A stretch of DNA of 64,000 nt from an uncultured Oscillospiraceae bacterium (GTDB taxonomy: Bacteria; Bacillota; Clostridia; Oscillospirales; Oscillospiraceae), in assembly GCA_944386055.1 (NCBI GenBank), contig CALWZP010000001.1, positions 62,001-126,000 on the forward strand. The letters run 5' to 3'. Positions 24,467 to 33,642 of this stretch are shown piece by piece; position 1 is the stretch's first letter; each line of letters starts with the position of its first letter. Position numbers and translations under genes: made by a program. The notes beneath the pieces were generated by a model. It made no database searches, was not told the DNA's origin, and was given only the letters and a program-made list of their open reading frames with translations.

Positions 24467-24780
24467 TCTATATTACCATAGTTTCAGGAATATTTCCATC
24501 ACTTTATTTATTAAAAGTTATGTAAACAAAATCTTCTGTTGCTACAGGCGCTAAGCCTCAACGCTACCCTCCTCCTATTTTCTTTCACCCAATGGCAATA
24601 TTCAGCCAACAAAAATTTTTACCGCCCACCCGTCTCTTTCATAAGGAACTCCAAAATACTGTTTTCAGGTTATCTCAAGAATTCCTCCATCCTGTTGACT
24701 TGGAAACAAATTAAAAATTCTGTGCAGATCTCTCTAAAGCTCTTGACTTGGAGTACACTCGAAATGATAAGATAAATTAG
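24467..24780. other. AT-rich intergenic island without a convincing gene
   Basis: About 310 bases are clearly AT-rich compared with the surrounding DNA and hold no ORF with family character or good codon bias. A 78-codon open frame (24539-24775) reads as low-quality sequence. The island ends in a MerR-type promoter. It could be the remnant of acquired DNA. Confidence 0.5.
24743..24773 (+). promoter_or_regulatory. MerR-type promoter/operator with no matching target gene
   Basis: TTGACT (24743-24748) and TAAGAT (24768-24773) are separated by 19 bases, the long spacer of MerR-family promoters. The spacer carries the dyad TTGGAGTACACTCGAA, very close to the TTGGAGTACACTCCAA type. Nothing downstream for 225 bases is a typical target such as an aldo-keto reductase. 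Confidence 0.7.
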
Positions 24781-25001
24781 TTAAGTTCACGCTGTTTGTC
24801 GAATGCCGCGCTCGACAGCATAAGCCTGCGGGCCGCGGCAGAAAGGGGCTGCCTCATGGAAGCGCCGAGTTTGATCCCCCGGTCTCTTCCGTGCCCTGCT
24901 GTGTGTCGGATTGGCGGAGGAGAACTTTTCCCGCTGAGAGGCGGATTGCTTTTTGATGTCCAGGATATGGGGTCTATCCTTCCGGAACCGGAGGCGATGC
25001 G

Positions 25002-26276
25002 ATGATGAGAAAAAAGGTATTTCTTTCCGGTGTGCTTGCCCTGGGTCTGCTGCTTGCCGCCTGCGCTCCGGCCCAGGCTCCGGTGGAATCGGCGGCGGCC
25101 ACCGACTGGACACCTTTGCAGATGGCCCAGGCCATCTGGGACACCCAGGAGGACGGGCCGGAGTACACCGTTCTGCTCCCCGGAGATTCGATGTACGACA
25201 CCCTTGTATCGGAGAGCTATGGGCTGGATCCCGCTCTGGTGGAGGACGGGGCCGTCCTCCTGGCCGGGGGCGCCTCCGCCCGGGAGGCGGCCGTCCTCCG
25301 GCTGTCGGAGGACGCCGACCCCCAGGCCGCCGTTCAGGCACTGGAGGACTATCTGGAGGCACGGGCAGGAGAATTTGCCGGCTATCTCCTCGAGGAGGCC
25401 GCCCTGCTGGAGGAGGCCCGGGTGATCACCCGGGGGAGCTATGTGGCCCTGCTGGCCTGCGGGGACCCGGAGGCCGCCGAGGAGGCCTTCGGCCTGTGCT
25501 TTACTCAGTCCCCGCCGAAGGAGACCTCCTCCCCGCCCGCCGGAGCGGAGACCCAGGAAGTCCTTCCCCCCCAGGAGAGCGCTGCTTCCGCCGAAACACC
25601 CCTTCCGGAGGAGAGCACCCCGGCAGAGACGGCCGCGCCCTCCTCCACGCCCCAGCCCGCCCAGAGTTCCGTACCGCAGGCCTCCCCCACCGTGTCCTGG
25701 CAGTACGACGAGGCCCGACTGCTGGAGGCATGGGCCGCCGGGGACTGGAGCATGCTGGCGGAGGAGGATCAGGCCATTCTGGACATCTGCCGGGAGGTCA
25801 TTGACACCGTGGTCCCGGCGGACGGCTCCGAATGCGACAAGGAGCTGGCAGTCCACGATTGGATGATCGCCCACGGAAGCTATGACTCCAATACGCTGAG
25901 CATGCTGCCCGACTTTCAGGAAAACCCCCAGAATGACAACCCCTACGGCTTCCTTGTGGACGGCCTGGGCATCTGCATGGGCTATACCACCACTTTCCAG
26001 CTGTTCATGGACCTGCTGGGCATCCAGTGCATCACGGTGGAGGGCACCGCTTATCACGGCACGGAGGACCACGCCTGGAACCAGGTACAGCTGGACGGGG
26101 CGTGGTACTGTGTGGATGTCACCTGGGACGACCCCACCACCACCGGCGCCGTCACCGACTGGATGGCCCACCGCTTCTTCAATGTGACCAGCGACTATAT
26201 GCGCACCACCGACCACCAGTGGGATGAGTCCGCCGTTCCCGAGGCAGAGGGCACCGCCCTGGCCTGGCAGTCCTGA
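25002..26276 (+). CDS. lipoprotein with DUF4358-like and transglutaminase-like domains
   Basis: A 424-residue secreted lipoprotein. The signal ends in the lipobox LLAAC (Cys about residue 21). Residues about 36-170 resemble DUF4358, a domain of unknown function in clostridial lipoproteins. A Pro/Ser/Glu-rich linker (about 170-235) follows. The C-terminal part is a transglutaminase/protease-like fold with the triad visible as GICMGYTTTF (Cys), DHAWNQV (His) and DVTWDD (Asp). It acts at the cell surface; substrate unknown. The gene precedes an SLH-lysozyme gene by 43 bases. Confidence 0.8.
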   Translation: MMRKKVFLSGVLALGLLLAACAPAQAPVESAAATDWTPLQMAQAIWDTQEDGPEYTVLLPGDSMYDTLVSESYGLDPALVEDGAVLLAGGASAREAAVLRLSEDADPQAAVQALEDYLEARAGEFAGYLLEEAALLEEARVITRGSYVALLACGDPEAAEEAFGLCFTQSPPKETSSPPAGAETQEVLPPQESAASAETPLPEESTPAETAAPSSTPQPAQSSVPQASPTVSWQYDEARLLEAWAAGDWSMLAEEDQAILDICREVIDTVVPADGSECDKELAVHDWMIAHGSYDSNTLSMLPDFQENPQNDNPYGFLVDGLGICMGYTTTFQLFMDLLGIQCITVEGTAYHGTEDHAWNQVQLDGAWYCVDVTWDDPTTTGAVTDWMAHRFFNVTSDYMRTTDHQWDESAVPEAEGTALAWQS

Positions 26277-26319
26277 TCCCCAGCGCCCCTGCAGCCCCCA
26301 TAGAGAGAAAGGAGTTTCC

Positions 26320-27756
26320 ATGCGCAAGTCCGTCCCCCTCCTCCGCGCCGCCGCGTTCATGCTGGCCGCGGCGCTGTCCCTCCCCCTGGTCCAGGCCGCA
26401 GAGGCCGCCTGGCCCTTCTCCGATGTCCCCGCCGATGCCTGGTACGCCCCGGCGGCGGAGTATACGGTGCAGCACGGCCTGATGGCGGGCACCGACCCCG
26501 GGCTCTTCTCCCCTGACGCCGTCATGACCCGGGGAATGCTGGTGACCATCCTCTACCGTATGGCCGGCTCCCCCTCTCTGGAGGACGAGAACCTGGGCTA
26601 CCCCTTTGCCGATGTTCCGGGGGACAGCTGGTGCGCCGACGGGGTGTACTGGGCGCGGCTGGAGGGCTTCGCGGCCGGATACGGCGGGGACCGCTTCGGC
26701 CCCGACGACCCGGTGACCCGGGAGCAGCTCTCCGCCATCCTGTGGCGGTACGCCGGCTGCCCTCAGGGGACGGAGGCTGAGCCCTTCGCCGACCAGGCGT
26801 CCATCGCCTCCTGGGCCGGGGACGCGGTGGACTGGGCCCGCTCCGCCGGGCTGATCGCCGGCAAGCCGGGCAACCTCTTCGACCCCGCCGGACAGGCCAC
26901 CCGGGCGGAGGGGGCGGTCATCCTCTCCCACTACCACCAGCTCGCCGCCCAGGCACCGGAGGAGCCGGGGACCCCCGAGGTCCCCGCGGTGCCCGAGGAG
27001 CCCGACGACCCCATCGAGGCGGAGCCGGAGCCCGACCCCTGGGAGGGGCTGGTGGCCCTCAACCCCTATGACCGGGAGGCCTTTGTGGTGGAGAACGGCT
27101 TTCTCACCTACACCGGGGACGCCGCCAGCTTTGTGGGCATCGATGTCTCCGCCCATCAGGGGCTCATCGACTGGGACCGGGTGGCCGCCGCGGGGGTGGA
27201 CTTCGCCATGATCCGGGCGGGCTACCGGGGCTACACCCAGGGGGGCATCTATCAGGACCCCTATTTCACCTACAACATCACCCACGCCCTGCGGGCGGGG
27301 CTGGATGTGGGCATCTACTTCTACTCCCAGGCCACCGCCCCGGAGGAGGCCCGGGAGGAGGCCCTGCAGACCCTGGCCTGGGTCGAGGGGTATGACATCA
27401 CCTACCCGGTGGTCTTCGACTGGGAGCGGGTCAGCGGGGAGAACTCCCGCACCGACCAGGTCAGCGGCCAGGCCATCACCGCCTGCGCCCAGGTATTCTG
27501 TTCCCTGGTGGAGGAGGCGGGGTACACCGCCATGACCTATGGCAGTCCCTCCAAGGTGGGGGACGACCTGGACCTGCCCCAGCTGAGCCAGTACGGCTTC
27601 TGGCTGGCCCACTACACCATCGGATGGCGGCCCACCGGCTTTGCCTATCACTTTGACATGTGGCAATACAGCAGCAGCGGCGCGGTAGACGGCATCGACG
27701 GCCGGGTGGACCTGAATCTGTGTCTGACTGATTGGTCCGCCGCACGGGGAGAATGA
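26320..27756 (+). CDS. secreted GH25 lysozyme with S-layer-homology domains
   Basis: A 478-residue exported protein with a signal peptide (about 1-27), three SLH repeats (WPFSDVPADAWYAPAAEYTV begins the first) and an acidic Pro-rich linker around residue 225. A glycosyl hydrolase family 25 domain follows from GIDVSAHQGLIDWDR (about 270). The catalytic DWE triplet lies in VVFDWERVSGE. SLH domains anchor it to secondary wall polymer, so it probably remodels peptidoglycan at the surface. GAAAGGAG precedes the ATG. Confidence 0.92.
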   Translation: MRKSVPLLRAAAFMLAAALSLPLVQAAEAAWPFSDVPADAWYAPAAEYTVQHGLMAGTDPGLFSPDAVMTRGMLVTILYRMAGSPSLEDENLGYPFADVPGDSWCADGVYWARLEGFAAGYGGDRFGPDDPVTREQLSAILWRYAGCPQGTEAEPFADQASIASWAGDAVDWARSAGLIAGKPGNLFDPAGQATRAEGAVILSHYHQLAAQAPEEPGTPEVPAVPEEPDDPIEAEPEPDPWEGLVALNPYDREAFVVENGFLTYTGDAASFVGIDVSAHQGLIDWDRVAAAGVDFAMIRAGYRGYTQGGIYQDPYFTYNITHALRAGLDVGIYFYSQATAPEEAREEALQTLAWVEGYDITYPVVFDWERVSGENSRTDQVSGQAITACAQVFCSLVEEAGYTAMTYGSPSKVGDDLDLPQLSQYGFWLAHYTIGWRPTGFAYHFDMWQYSSSGAVDGIDGRVDLNLCLTDWSAARGE

Positions 27757-27781
27757 AACAGGATAAAGGAGTGAGCAATCC

Positions 27782-28720
27782 ATGAAGGAACAGCAGCTGA
27801 TCCAGGATATCCTCTATGAAGTGGAAAAGGCGGTGGTGGGCAAGCACGATGTGCTCGCCCGCATTCTGCTGGCCATCCTTGCCCGGGGGCATGTCCTGCT
27901 GGAGGACATCCCCGGGGTGGGCAAGACCACCATCGCCCTGGCCTTTTCCCGGGCGCTGGGTCTGCGGTGCCAGCGGGTGCAGTTCACCCCCGATGTGATG
28001 CCCTCCGACCTCACCGGCTTCTCGGTCTACCGCCGGGACACCGGGCGGATGGAGTACCAGCCGGGGGCACTGCTGTGCAACCTGTTTCTGGCGGACGAGC
28101 TCAACCGCGCCACCAGCCGCACCCAGTCCGCCCTGCTGGAGGCCATGGAGGAGGGGCAGGTGACGGTGGACGGGGTGTCCCACCCCATCCCCCAGCCCTT
28201 CCTGGTCATCGCCACCCAGAACCCCGCCGGGGCGGCGGGGACCCAGCTGCTCCCCGACTCCCAGCTGGACCGCTTCGCCCTGCGGCTGTCGGTGGGCTAT
28301 CCCACCCGGGCGGAGGAGGCGGCCATGGTCCGGGGACGGCAGGGGGGCAATCCCCTGGATCTGGTGCGGCAGGCGGCGGACCACGACGCCATCGAGGCGC
28401 TGCGCGCCGCGGCGGAACAGGTCTATCTGTCCGATGAGGTGCTGGACTATCTTCTGCTGCTCATCGGTACCACCCGCCACGAGGGGGCCATCCTCCAGGG
28501 GGCCAGCCCCCGGGCCACCCTGGCCCTGGTGGCGGTGAGCCGGTCCCACGCCCTGGCCGACGGGCGGGACTATGTCCTGCCATCGGATGTCACCGCCGTG
28601 TTCTATGATGTCATCGCCCACCGGCTGGTCTTCGCCCCCCAGGCGGGGCGCACCGACCCGGAGCGGGCGGATCTGCTGCGGCATCTGGTCCGCTCGGTCC
28701 GTCCCCCCAAGCTGAGATAG
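27782..28720 (+). CDS. MoxR-family AAA+ ATPase
   Basis: A 312-residue chaperone-like ATPase with Walker A GVGKTTIAL near residue 43 and Walker B LFLADELNRA near 104. The pore-proximal IATQNPA segment typical of MoxR is near 147. MoxR proteins typically work with DUF58 proteins on membrane or secreted complexes. It is the first gene of a MoxR-DUF58-transglutaminase cluster, with three bases to the next gene. Confidence 0.93.
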   Translation: MKEQQLIQDILYEVEKAVVGKHDVLARILLAILARGHVLLEDIPGVGKTTIALAFSRALGLRCQRVQFTPDVMPSDLTGFSVYRRDTGRMEYQPGALLCNLFLADELNRATSRTQSALLEAMEEGQVTVDGVSHPIPQPFLVIATQNPAGAAGTQLLPDSQLDRFALRLSVGYPTRAEEAAMVRGRQGGNPLDLVRQAADHDAIEALRAAAEQVYLSDEVLDYLLLLIGTTRHEGAILQGASPRATLALVAVSRSHALADGRDYVLPSDVTAVFYDVIAHRLVFAPQAGRTDPERADLLRHLVRSVRPPKLR

Positions 28721-28723
28721 ACC

Positions 28724-29698
28724 ATGGCGGGACGGCGCGTTCTGTACGGTGCGGCGCTGCTGGCCGCCTTGGGCCTGTTCGTCTTTTATGACGGCTATCT
28801 GGCCCTGTTTCTGCTGGCAGGGGTGGTGGCCCTTCCCCTGCTCTCCCTCGCTTTGAGCCTGCCCACCGCCCTTCTCCTGCGGGTGCGGCTGACCCCCTCC
28901 GTCCAGCGGCCGCGCCAGGGGGAGAAAGTCTGGTGGCTGCTGGAGGTCACCCGGGCCGCACCTCTGCCCCCGGGACGGCTGACCCTGCGTCTGTCGGAAC
29001 ACAACCTTCTCACCGGGAGCTCCCGCCCCCTCACGCTGCGCTTTGTCGGGCTGTCCGCCGGACGCTCCGGCCGGTTTGCCATGGATACCGGCCACTGCGG
29101 GGCGCTGGAATGCAGGGCGGGCACCCTGCGCCTGCTGGACTGTCTGGGGTTGTTCTCCCTCCCTGTCCGCCGGCCGGACGATACCCGCGCGCTGGTCCTC
29201 CCCCGCCCGGCTCCGGAGGCGGAGCTGCCTCCGCTGGACCTCACCGCCGCCGGGGCGGCCTTGGGCCGGAGCACCGGAACGGGACAGGATTACGAGCTGC
29301 GGGAGTACCGCCCCGGCGACCCCATCCGTTCCATCCACTGGAAGCTCTCCTCCAAGCGGGATATCCTGATCGTCCGGGAGCCGCCGCCCCAGGGGCTTCC
29401 CCGGGCGGTCCTCACCTTTGACCATACGGGAACGCCGGAGGAGCTGGACCGGGTCCTGGGGCGGCTGTGGTCCCTCTCGGGTGCGCTGCTGCGCCGGGGG
29501 ATCCTCCACCGGGTGGGCTGGCGGGACCGGGAGGGCACGCCCTGTTGGGAAACGGTCGCCTCTTTCCGTGACTTGGAGGACTGTATGGGCATCATCCTCT
29601 CCCATCCCGCCGGGGCGGCGCCGTCCCAGCCTCTCGCTCCGCCCCCGGGGACTCCCCTGCACATCCACATCCCGTCCGGAGAGGGGGGAGAGGTATGA
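28724..29698 (+). CDS. DUF58-domain membrane-associated protein
   Basis: A 324-residue partner of the MoxR ATPase. Two hydrophobic segments lie in the first 50 residues, and the DUF58 hallmark YRPGDPIRSIHWKLSSKRD lies near residue 200. The C-terminal region has a von Willebrand-like fold in relatives. The gene overlaps the following transglutaminase gene by four bases. Confidence 0.88.
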   Translation: MAGRRVLYGAALLAALGLFVFYDGYLALFLLAGVVALPLLSLALSLPTALLLRVRLTPSVQRPRQGEKVWWLLEVTRAAPLPPGRLTLRLSEHNLLTGSSRPLTLRFVGLSAGRSGRFAMDTGHCGALECRAGTLRLLDCLGLFSLPVRRPDDTRALVLPRPAPEAELPPLDLTAAGAALGRSTGTGQDYELREYRPGDPIRSIHWKLSSKRDILIVREPPPQGLPRAVLTFDHTGTPEELDRVLGRLWSLSGALLRRGILHRVGWRDREGTPCWETVASFRDLEDCMGIILSHPAGAAPSQPLAPPPGTPLHIHIPSGEGGEV

Positions 29699-31992
29699 GC
29701 CGGACCGCTTCCCGTCCCCGGACAGGCTCCGGGTCCCCCCGACTCTCCCCCGCCGCGCTCATGGCGGATTGCCTGGTCCTGCTCCTGCTGCTGGCCGGGC
29801 TATTTCACTTTGCCCTTCAGACCTATCTCCTCCCCGGGGAACCGGGGGTCGTTCTGGCGGGCTGTCTTCTCTTCGGACTCCTCTCCCTGACCGTATGGTC
29901 TCTGCCCGGTCGGGCGCGCCTGGCCGCGCTTGCGGGAGCAGTGCTGCTGGGTACGGCGGCGCTGTGGCTGCTGCGGGAGCGGCTGGCCGCCGGCGGCCTT
30001 CTTGTCCTCCGCGCGGCGGTGGACTGCTGGAACGAGGCCACCGGCATCCTTCTCCCCCTGCCCCCGGCGGCAGATCTGATGCCCTGGGAGCGCCTGAGCG
30101 CCGCCAACTGCTTCCTCCTCTTCGCCGCCGCCCTGCTGGCCCTTCTGCTGGGGTGGGCGGTGGTGCGCCGGCGGGGCTTTCTGCCCTGCTTCCTGCTCAC
30201 CCTGCCCTGGCTCCTCCCCGCCCTTCTGGCGGAGGTCCCCCTGGACTGGCCCGCCCTGGCGGTGATCTCCGCCTGCTGGATGGCCCGGCTGCTGGGCGGT
30301 CTCAGCCGTCAGGCCCGCCCGTCGGACGGGGCCGCCGTCACCCTGGCCGCCTTTCCCATCGCCCTGCTGGCCCTGGCCGGGACCCTCCTGCTCTTCCCGG
30401 GAGGGGACTATCAGCCCCCCGCCTGGGCCACGGCGGCCAGGGCCGAGCTGCTCCAGACCGGAGAAGAGCTCTTCGGCACCGTCTTTCCCGGTGAGGGCGG
30501 AAGCGGCACCGCCGCCGCGGTGACCACCGGCACAGAGTCAGAGGTAAATCTGGCCCAGGCAGGCCCCCGAAGCTATTCCGGCGTCGACCTGCTCCGGGTG
30601 GAGTGCGATGTCCCCGGCCCGCTGTACCTTCGGGCGGGGAGCTACTCCGACTATACCGGGGAGAGCTGGCTCCGGGGAGTGGCGAACAGCGGCAGTCTCT
30701 ACGACCTGTCCGTCCTCTTCCCCGCCCGGGGGGCCCAGGCCTCCGGCGCCCAGGCCCACTTTCTCACCGTCACCCACCTTCAGGACGAGGCCCGGGACCT
30801 GCTCGCCCCCTATCAGTTCAGCGGCGTCTTCTCCGGCGCCGGCAGCCCCCTGGACAGCGCCCCCGCCCCCGTGCTCTGGAGCGTGGTACAGGACTCCGTC
30901 CTCCGGGTCCAGGGGGAGGACCAGTCCTCCTACTCCTTCGCCTACTATCCCCTGGACGGCGACCCCCTGCCCGTCTCCGCCTCCGGGGACGGCCCGGCCC
31001 AATCGGAAACGGAGCGCTATGCCGATCTGGAGGAGGATTACCGCTGGGATGCCTACTCCAATTATCTGGATGTCCCGGACGAGACTGCGGAGTACCTCCG
31101 GGCCTGGCGGGCTGAGGCGGAGGCCGACCTGGAGGCGCCGGCGGGAGACGGTTCCCTCTACGGGGACATCCTGGGCCAGGCCGCCCGGGTGGCCCGGCTG
31201 CTGGGGGAGAACACCCGGTATGACCTCCAGACCCCCCGGATGGAGGAGGGGGAGGACTTTGTCATCCACTTTTTAGAGGAGGGCAGGGGCTACTGCATGC
31301 ACTACGCCAGCACTGCCGCCATGCTGCTCCGGCTGGAGGGCATTCCCGCCCGGTATGTGCAGGGCTATCTGGTCCAAGTGCCGGACTCAGGCTCCGCCAC
31401 TGTCTCCGACTCCGCCGCCCACGCCTGGGTGGAGGTGTACCTGGATGGGTACGGCTGGTACCCGGTGGAGGTCACCCCGCCGGACGGCACCGGCGGGCAG
31501 GATCTGGTCCTGCCCGAGCCGGAGGAGACCGTCCCCGCGGAGACGGAGACCCCCTCCCCCCAGCCCACCGACACCACCCGGCCCGAGGAGACCGCTCAGC
31601 CCGGCGGCGAGGAGGGCGAGCACGGCGGAAGCGGCCCTCTCCCCGTGCTTTTGGCGGCGGGAGCGGTACTGGTCCTTTTGGTCCTGTCCGCCGCGGCCCT
31701 GCGGCTGATCCGCGGCTGGCAATGGCGGCGGCTGTTCCGCCGGCCGGACCGCAACCGGGCGGTGATCGACGCCTACGGCTGGTTCCAGCGTCTCGCCTCC
31801 TGGGGCGTACAGCCCGGCGAGGCGGTACTCGCAGCGGTGCAGAAGGCCCGGTTCAGCCAGCACACCCTCACCCGGGCAGAGCGCGCCGCAGTCCTGGCAC
31901 AGCTCACCCAGTGCATCCGCGACACTGCCGCCGCGCTCCCCCCCATTCGGGCCGTGCTCTTCCGCTTCCTGTTCCAATTCCCCGCGCCGTAA
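29695..31992 (+). CDS. TgpA-like membrane protein with transglutaminase domain
   Basis: A 765-residue protein with about six N-terminal transmembrane helices (to about residue 230), an extracellular transglutaminase-like domain, and a last membrane helix near 650. Catalytic residues are visible as Cys in GRGYCMHYASTAAMLLR, His in SAAHAWVEVY and Asp in VEVTPPDG. A Pro/Thr/Glu linker precedes the last helix. With MoxR and DUF58 it forms a widespread trio of unknown exact role, thought to modify or assemble surface proteins. Confidence 0.88.
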   Translation: MSRTASRPRTGSGSPRLSPAALMADCLVLLLLLAGLFHFALQTYLLPGEPGVVLAGCLLFGLLSLTVWSLPGRARLAALAGAVLLGTAALWLLRERLAAGGLLVLRAAVDCWNEATGILLPLPPAADLMPWERLSAANCFLLFAAALLALLLGWAVVRRRGFLPCFLLTLPWLLPALLAEVPLDWPALAVISACWMARLLGGLSRQARPSDGAAVTLAAFPIALLALAGTLLLFPGGDYQPPAWATAARAELLQTGEELFGTVFPGEGGSGTAAAVTTGTESEVNLAQAGPRSYSGVDLLRVECDVPGPLYLRAGSYSDYTGESWLRGVANSGSLYDLSVLFPARGAQASGAQAHFLTVTHLQDEARDLLAPYQFSGVFSGAGSPLDSAPAPVLWSVVQDSVLRVQGEDQSSYSFAYYPLDGDPLPVSASGDGPAQSETERYADLEEDYRWDAYSNYLDVPDETAEYLRAWRAEAEADLEAPAGDGSLYGDILGQAARVARLLGENTRYDLQTPRMEEGEDFVIHFLEEGRGYCMHYASTAAMLLRLEGIPARYVQGYLVQVPDSGSATVSDSAAHAWVEVYLDGYGWYPVEVTPPDGTGGQDLVLPEPEETVPAETETPSPQPTDTTRPEETAQPGGEEGEHGGSGPLPVLLAAGAVLVLLVLSAAALRLIRGWQWRRLFRRPDRNRAVIDAYGWFQRLASWGVQPGEAVLAAVQKARFSQHTLTRAERAAVLAQLTQCIRDTAAALPPIRAVLFRFLFQFPAP

Positions 31993-31997
31993 ACGCA

Positions 31998-32032
31998 CGC
32001 CGCAGGGTACCGTATCCCGGTATCCTGCGGCG
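31998..32032 (+). terminator. terminator after the MoxR cluster
   Basis: A stem of CGCCGCAGG and CCTGCGGCG extended by TACC/GGTA, with a short loop. The downstream T content is modest. Confidence 0.65.
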
Positions 32033-32046
32033 CATCCATATTCCTC

Positions 32047-32075
32047 TTGACAACCTCCGCCGGTTCCGCTATAAT
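32047..32075 (+). promoter_or_regulatory. promoter of the TetR gene
   Basis: TTGACA (32047-32052) and TATAAT (32070-32075), both perfect, 17-base spacer. Confidence 0.88.
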
Positions 32076-32118
32076 TCCAGATACATACCAAAAGAATGAA
32101 TATGATGGAGGGACCCTC

Positions 32119-32772
32119 ATGGCGCGGAACAAATACCCCGAGGTCACCGAGGAGCGGATCCTGGACGCCGCCCAGCGTCTCTTTCTGGAACAAGGCTATG
32201 AGAACACCACCATCCAGGACATCGTGGATGAGCTGGGCGGGCTGACCAAAGGGGCGGTCTACCACCACTTCAAGTCCAAGGAGGAGATCATGGATGCGGT
32301 GGGGGACCGCATGTTTTTTGAAAACAACCCCTTTGAGGAGGTTCGGAAGCGCACCGATCTGAATGGGCTTGAAAAGCTCCGGGAGGCCATTCGTCTCAAC
32401 CAGTCGGACACCGCCCGCACCAGTATGACCATCCAGTCCATCCCCCTCACCCGAAGCCCCAGGATCCTGATGGGGATGGTGGACGCCAACCGGCGCATCC
32501 TCACCCCCTATTTTCGCGAGCTGCTGGAGGAGGGCAACCGGGACGGCTCTCTCCACACGGAGTACGCCAGGGAGCTGTCCGAACTGCTGCCCCTGCTCAC
32601 CAGCCTGTGGCTGCTGCCCTCGGTATTTCCCGCCACCAAGGAGGAGATGAAGCGGAAGTTTCTCTTCCTGGGCGACATGCTGGAGCGGATGGGGGTGCCC
32701 CTGTTTGACGACACCATCCGCCCCCTGGTGGACGACTTCTTTGACCGGATCCCGGAAGAGCCCGCGACATGA
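32119..32772 (+). CDS. TetR-family transcriptional regulator
   Basis: A 217-residue one-component repressor. The N-terminal helix-turn-helix covers about residues 12-58, with the family signature TKGAVYHHFKSKEEI. The C-terminal ligand domain shows no recognisable specificity. It is followed by an ABC exporter and an MFS efflux gene on the same strand, which it probably controls through the palindrome before the ABC gene. The ATG is preceded by GATGGAGGGACC. Confidence 0.9.
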   Translation: MARNKYPEVTEERILDAAQRLFLEQGYENTTIQDIVDELGGLTKGAVYHHFKSKEEIMDAVGDRMFFENNPFEEVRKRTDLNGLEKLREAIRLNQSDTARTSMTIQSIPLTRSPRILMGMVDANRRILTPYFRELLEEGNRDGSLHTEYARELSELLPLLTSLWLLPSVFPATKEEMKRKFLFLGDMLERMGVPLFDDTIRPLVDDFFDRIPEEPAT

Positions 32773-32789
32773 TCCGCCCTTCCGGAAGA

Positions 32790-32813
32790 ACAAATTGCCT
32801 TCGGGCAATTTGT
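32790..32813 (+). terminator. terminator after the TetR gene
   Basis: ACAAATTGCC and GGCAATTTGT form a perfect 10-bp stem with a TTCG loop, followed by TTTGTT. Confidence 0.85.
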
Positions 32814-32880
32814 TTTGTTAAAATACATTCGTTTGGTCGGTATGAAAATATGCTGAGAGGCGCCTCTTTTTCATGCTATA

Positions 32881-32899
32881 CATACCATCCAAAGGTATG
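32881..32899 (+). promoter_or_regulatory. probable TetR operator before the ABC exporter
   Basis: CATACC and GGTATG form a 6-7-6 palindrome just upstream of the ABC ATPase Shine-Dalgarno. A related half, GGTCGGTATGAA, lies at 32837-32845. Assignment to the adjacent TetR protein is inference from position. Confidence 0.45.
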
Positions 32900-32913
32900 A
32901 AAGGAGATATCTG

Positions 32914-33642
32914 ATGAACCAAGCCGCGATCTCCGCGAAGGGGCTGTGCAGGTCCTTCGCGGGAAAAGAGGTCCTCCGGGACTGCACCCTGTCGGTACCC
33001 CGGGGATGTGTCTACGGCCTGCTGGGGCGGAACGGCGCCGGCAAGACCACCCTGCTGAAGCTGCTGGCCGGACTGCTGCGGCCCACTGCGGGGACGGCCG
33101 GGGTCCTGGGTCTGGACAGTATACGGGACCGGGAGGCGGTACTGCGCCGGGTGGGCTGCCTGATCGAGACGCCGGTTTTTTACGAGCATCTGTCCGCAGA
33201 GGAAAATCTGCGCCTCCACCTCGCCTGCATGGGCATGGAGGAGCGCGATCCCGGGCCCGAGCTGGCTCTGGTGGGACTCCCCGCCCCCGGTGAAGGGCCG
33301 GTGTCCGCCTTCTCCCTCGGAATGCGCCAGCGGCTGGCCGTGGCCCGGGCCATCCTCCACCGCCCGGAGGTCCTCCTTCTGGACGAGCCCATGAACGGCC
33401 TGGATCCGGTGGGCATGCGGGAGCTGGGCGCCCAGCTCCGCCGCCTGTCGGAGGAACGGGGCGTAACCGTTCTGCTGTCCAGCCACCTGCTGTCGGAGCT
33501 GGCCCGCACCGCCCACCGGGTGGGGGTGCTGGAGGGCGGACGCATCGTCCGGGAGACGGACACGGCGGGACTGAGCGCCGGCGGACTGGAGGAGTATTTT
33601 CTGTCCGCCCTGAAAGGAGGGATCTCAGATGGGAATGGGTAA
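32914..33642 (+). CDS. ABC transporter ATP-binding protein (ABC-2/bacitracin-type exporter)
   Basis: A 242-residue nucleotide-binding subunit with Walker A GRNGAGKTT, a BcrA-like signature FSLGMRQRLAVARA in place of LSGGQ, Walker B LLLDEPMNGLDP and the switch His in SSHLLSEL. It overlaps the permease gene by 14 bases. It probably exports a peptide, drug or lipid-like compound. Confidence 0.92.
   Translation: MNQAAISAKGLCRSFAGKEVLRDCTLSVPRGCVYGLLGRNGAGKTTLLKLLAGLLRPTAGTAGVLGLDSIRDREAVLRRVGCLIETPVFYEHLSAEENLRLHLACMGMEERDPGPELALVGLPAPGEGPVSAFSLGMRQRLAVARAILHRPEVLLLDEPMNGLDPVGMRELGAQLRRLSEERGVTVLLSSHLLSELARTAHRVGVLEGGRIVRETDTAGLSAGGLEEYFLSALKGGISDGNG

Noticed and set aside
24539-24775. 78-codon open frame in the AT-rich island
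   Set aside because: No ribosome-binding site, no recognisable domain, and it runs through the MerR-type promoter.
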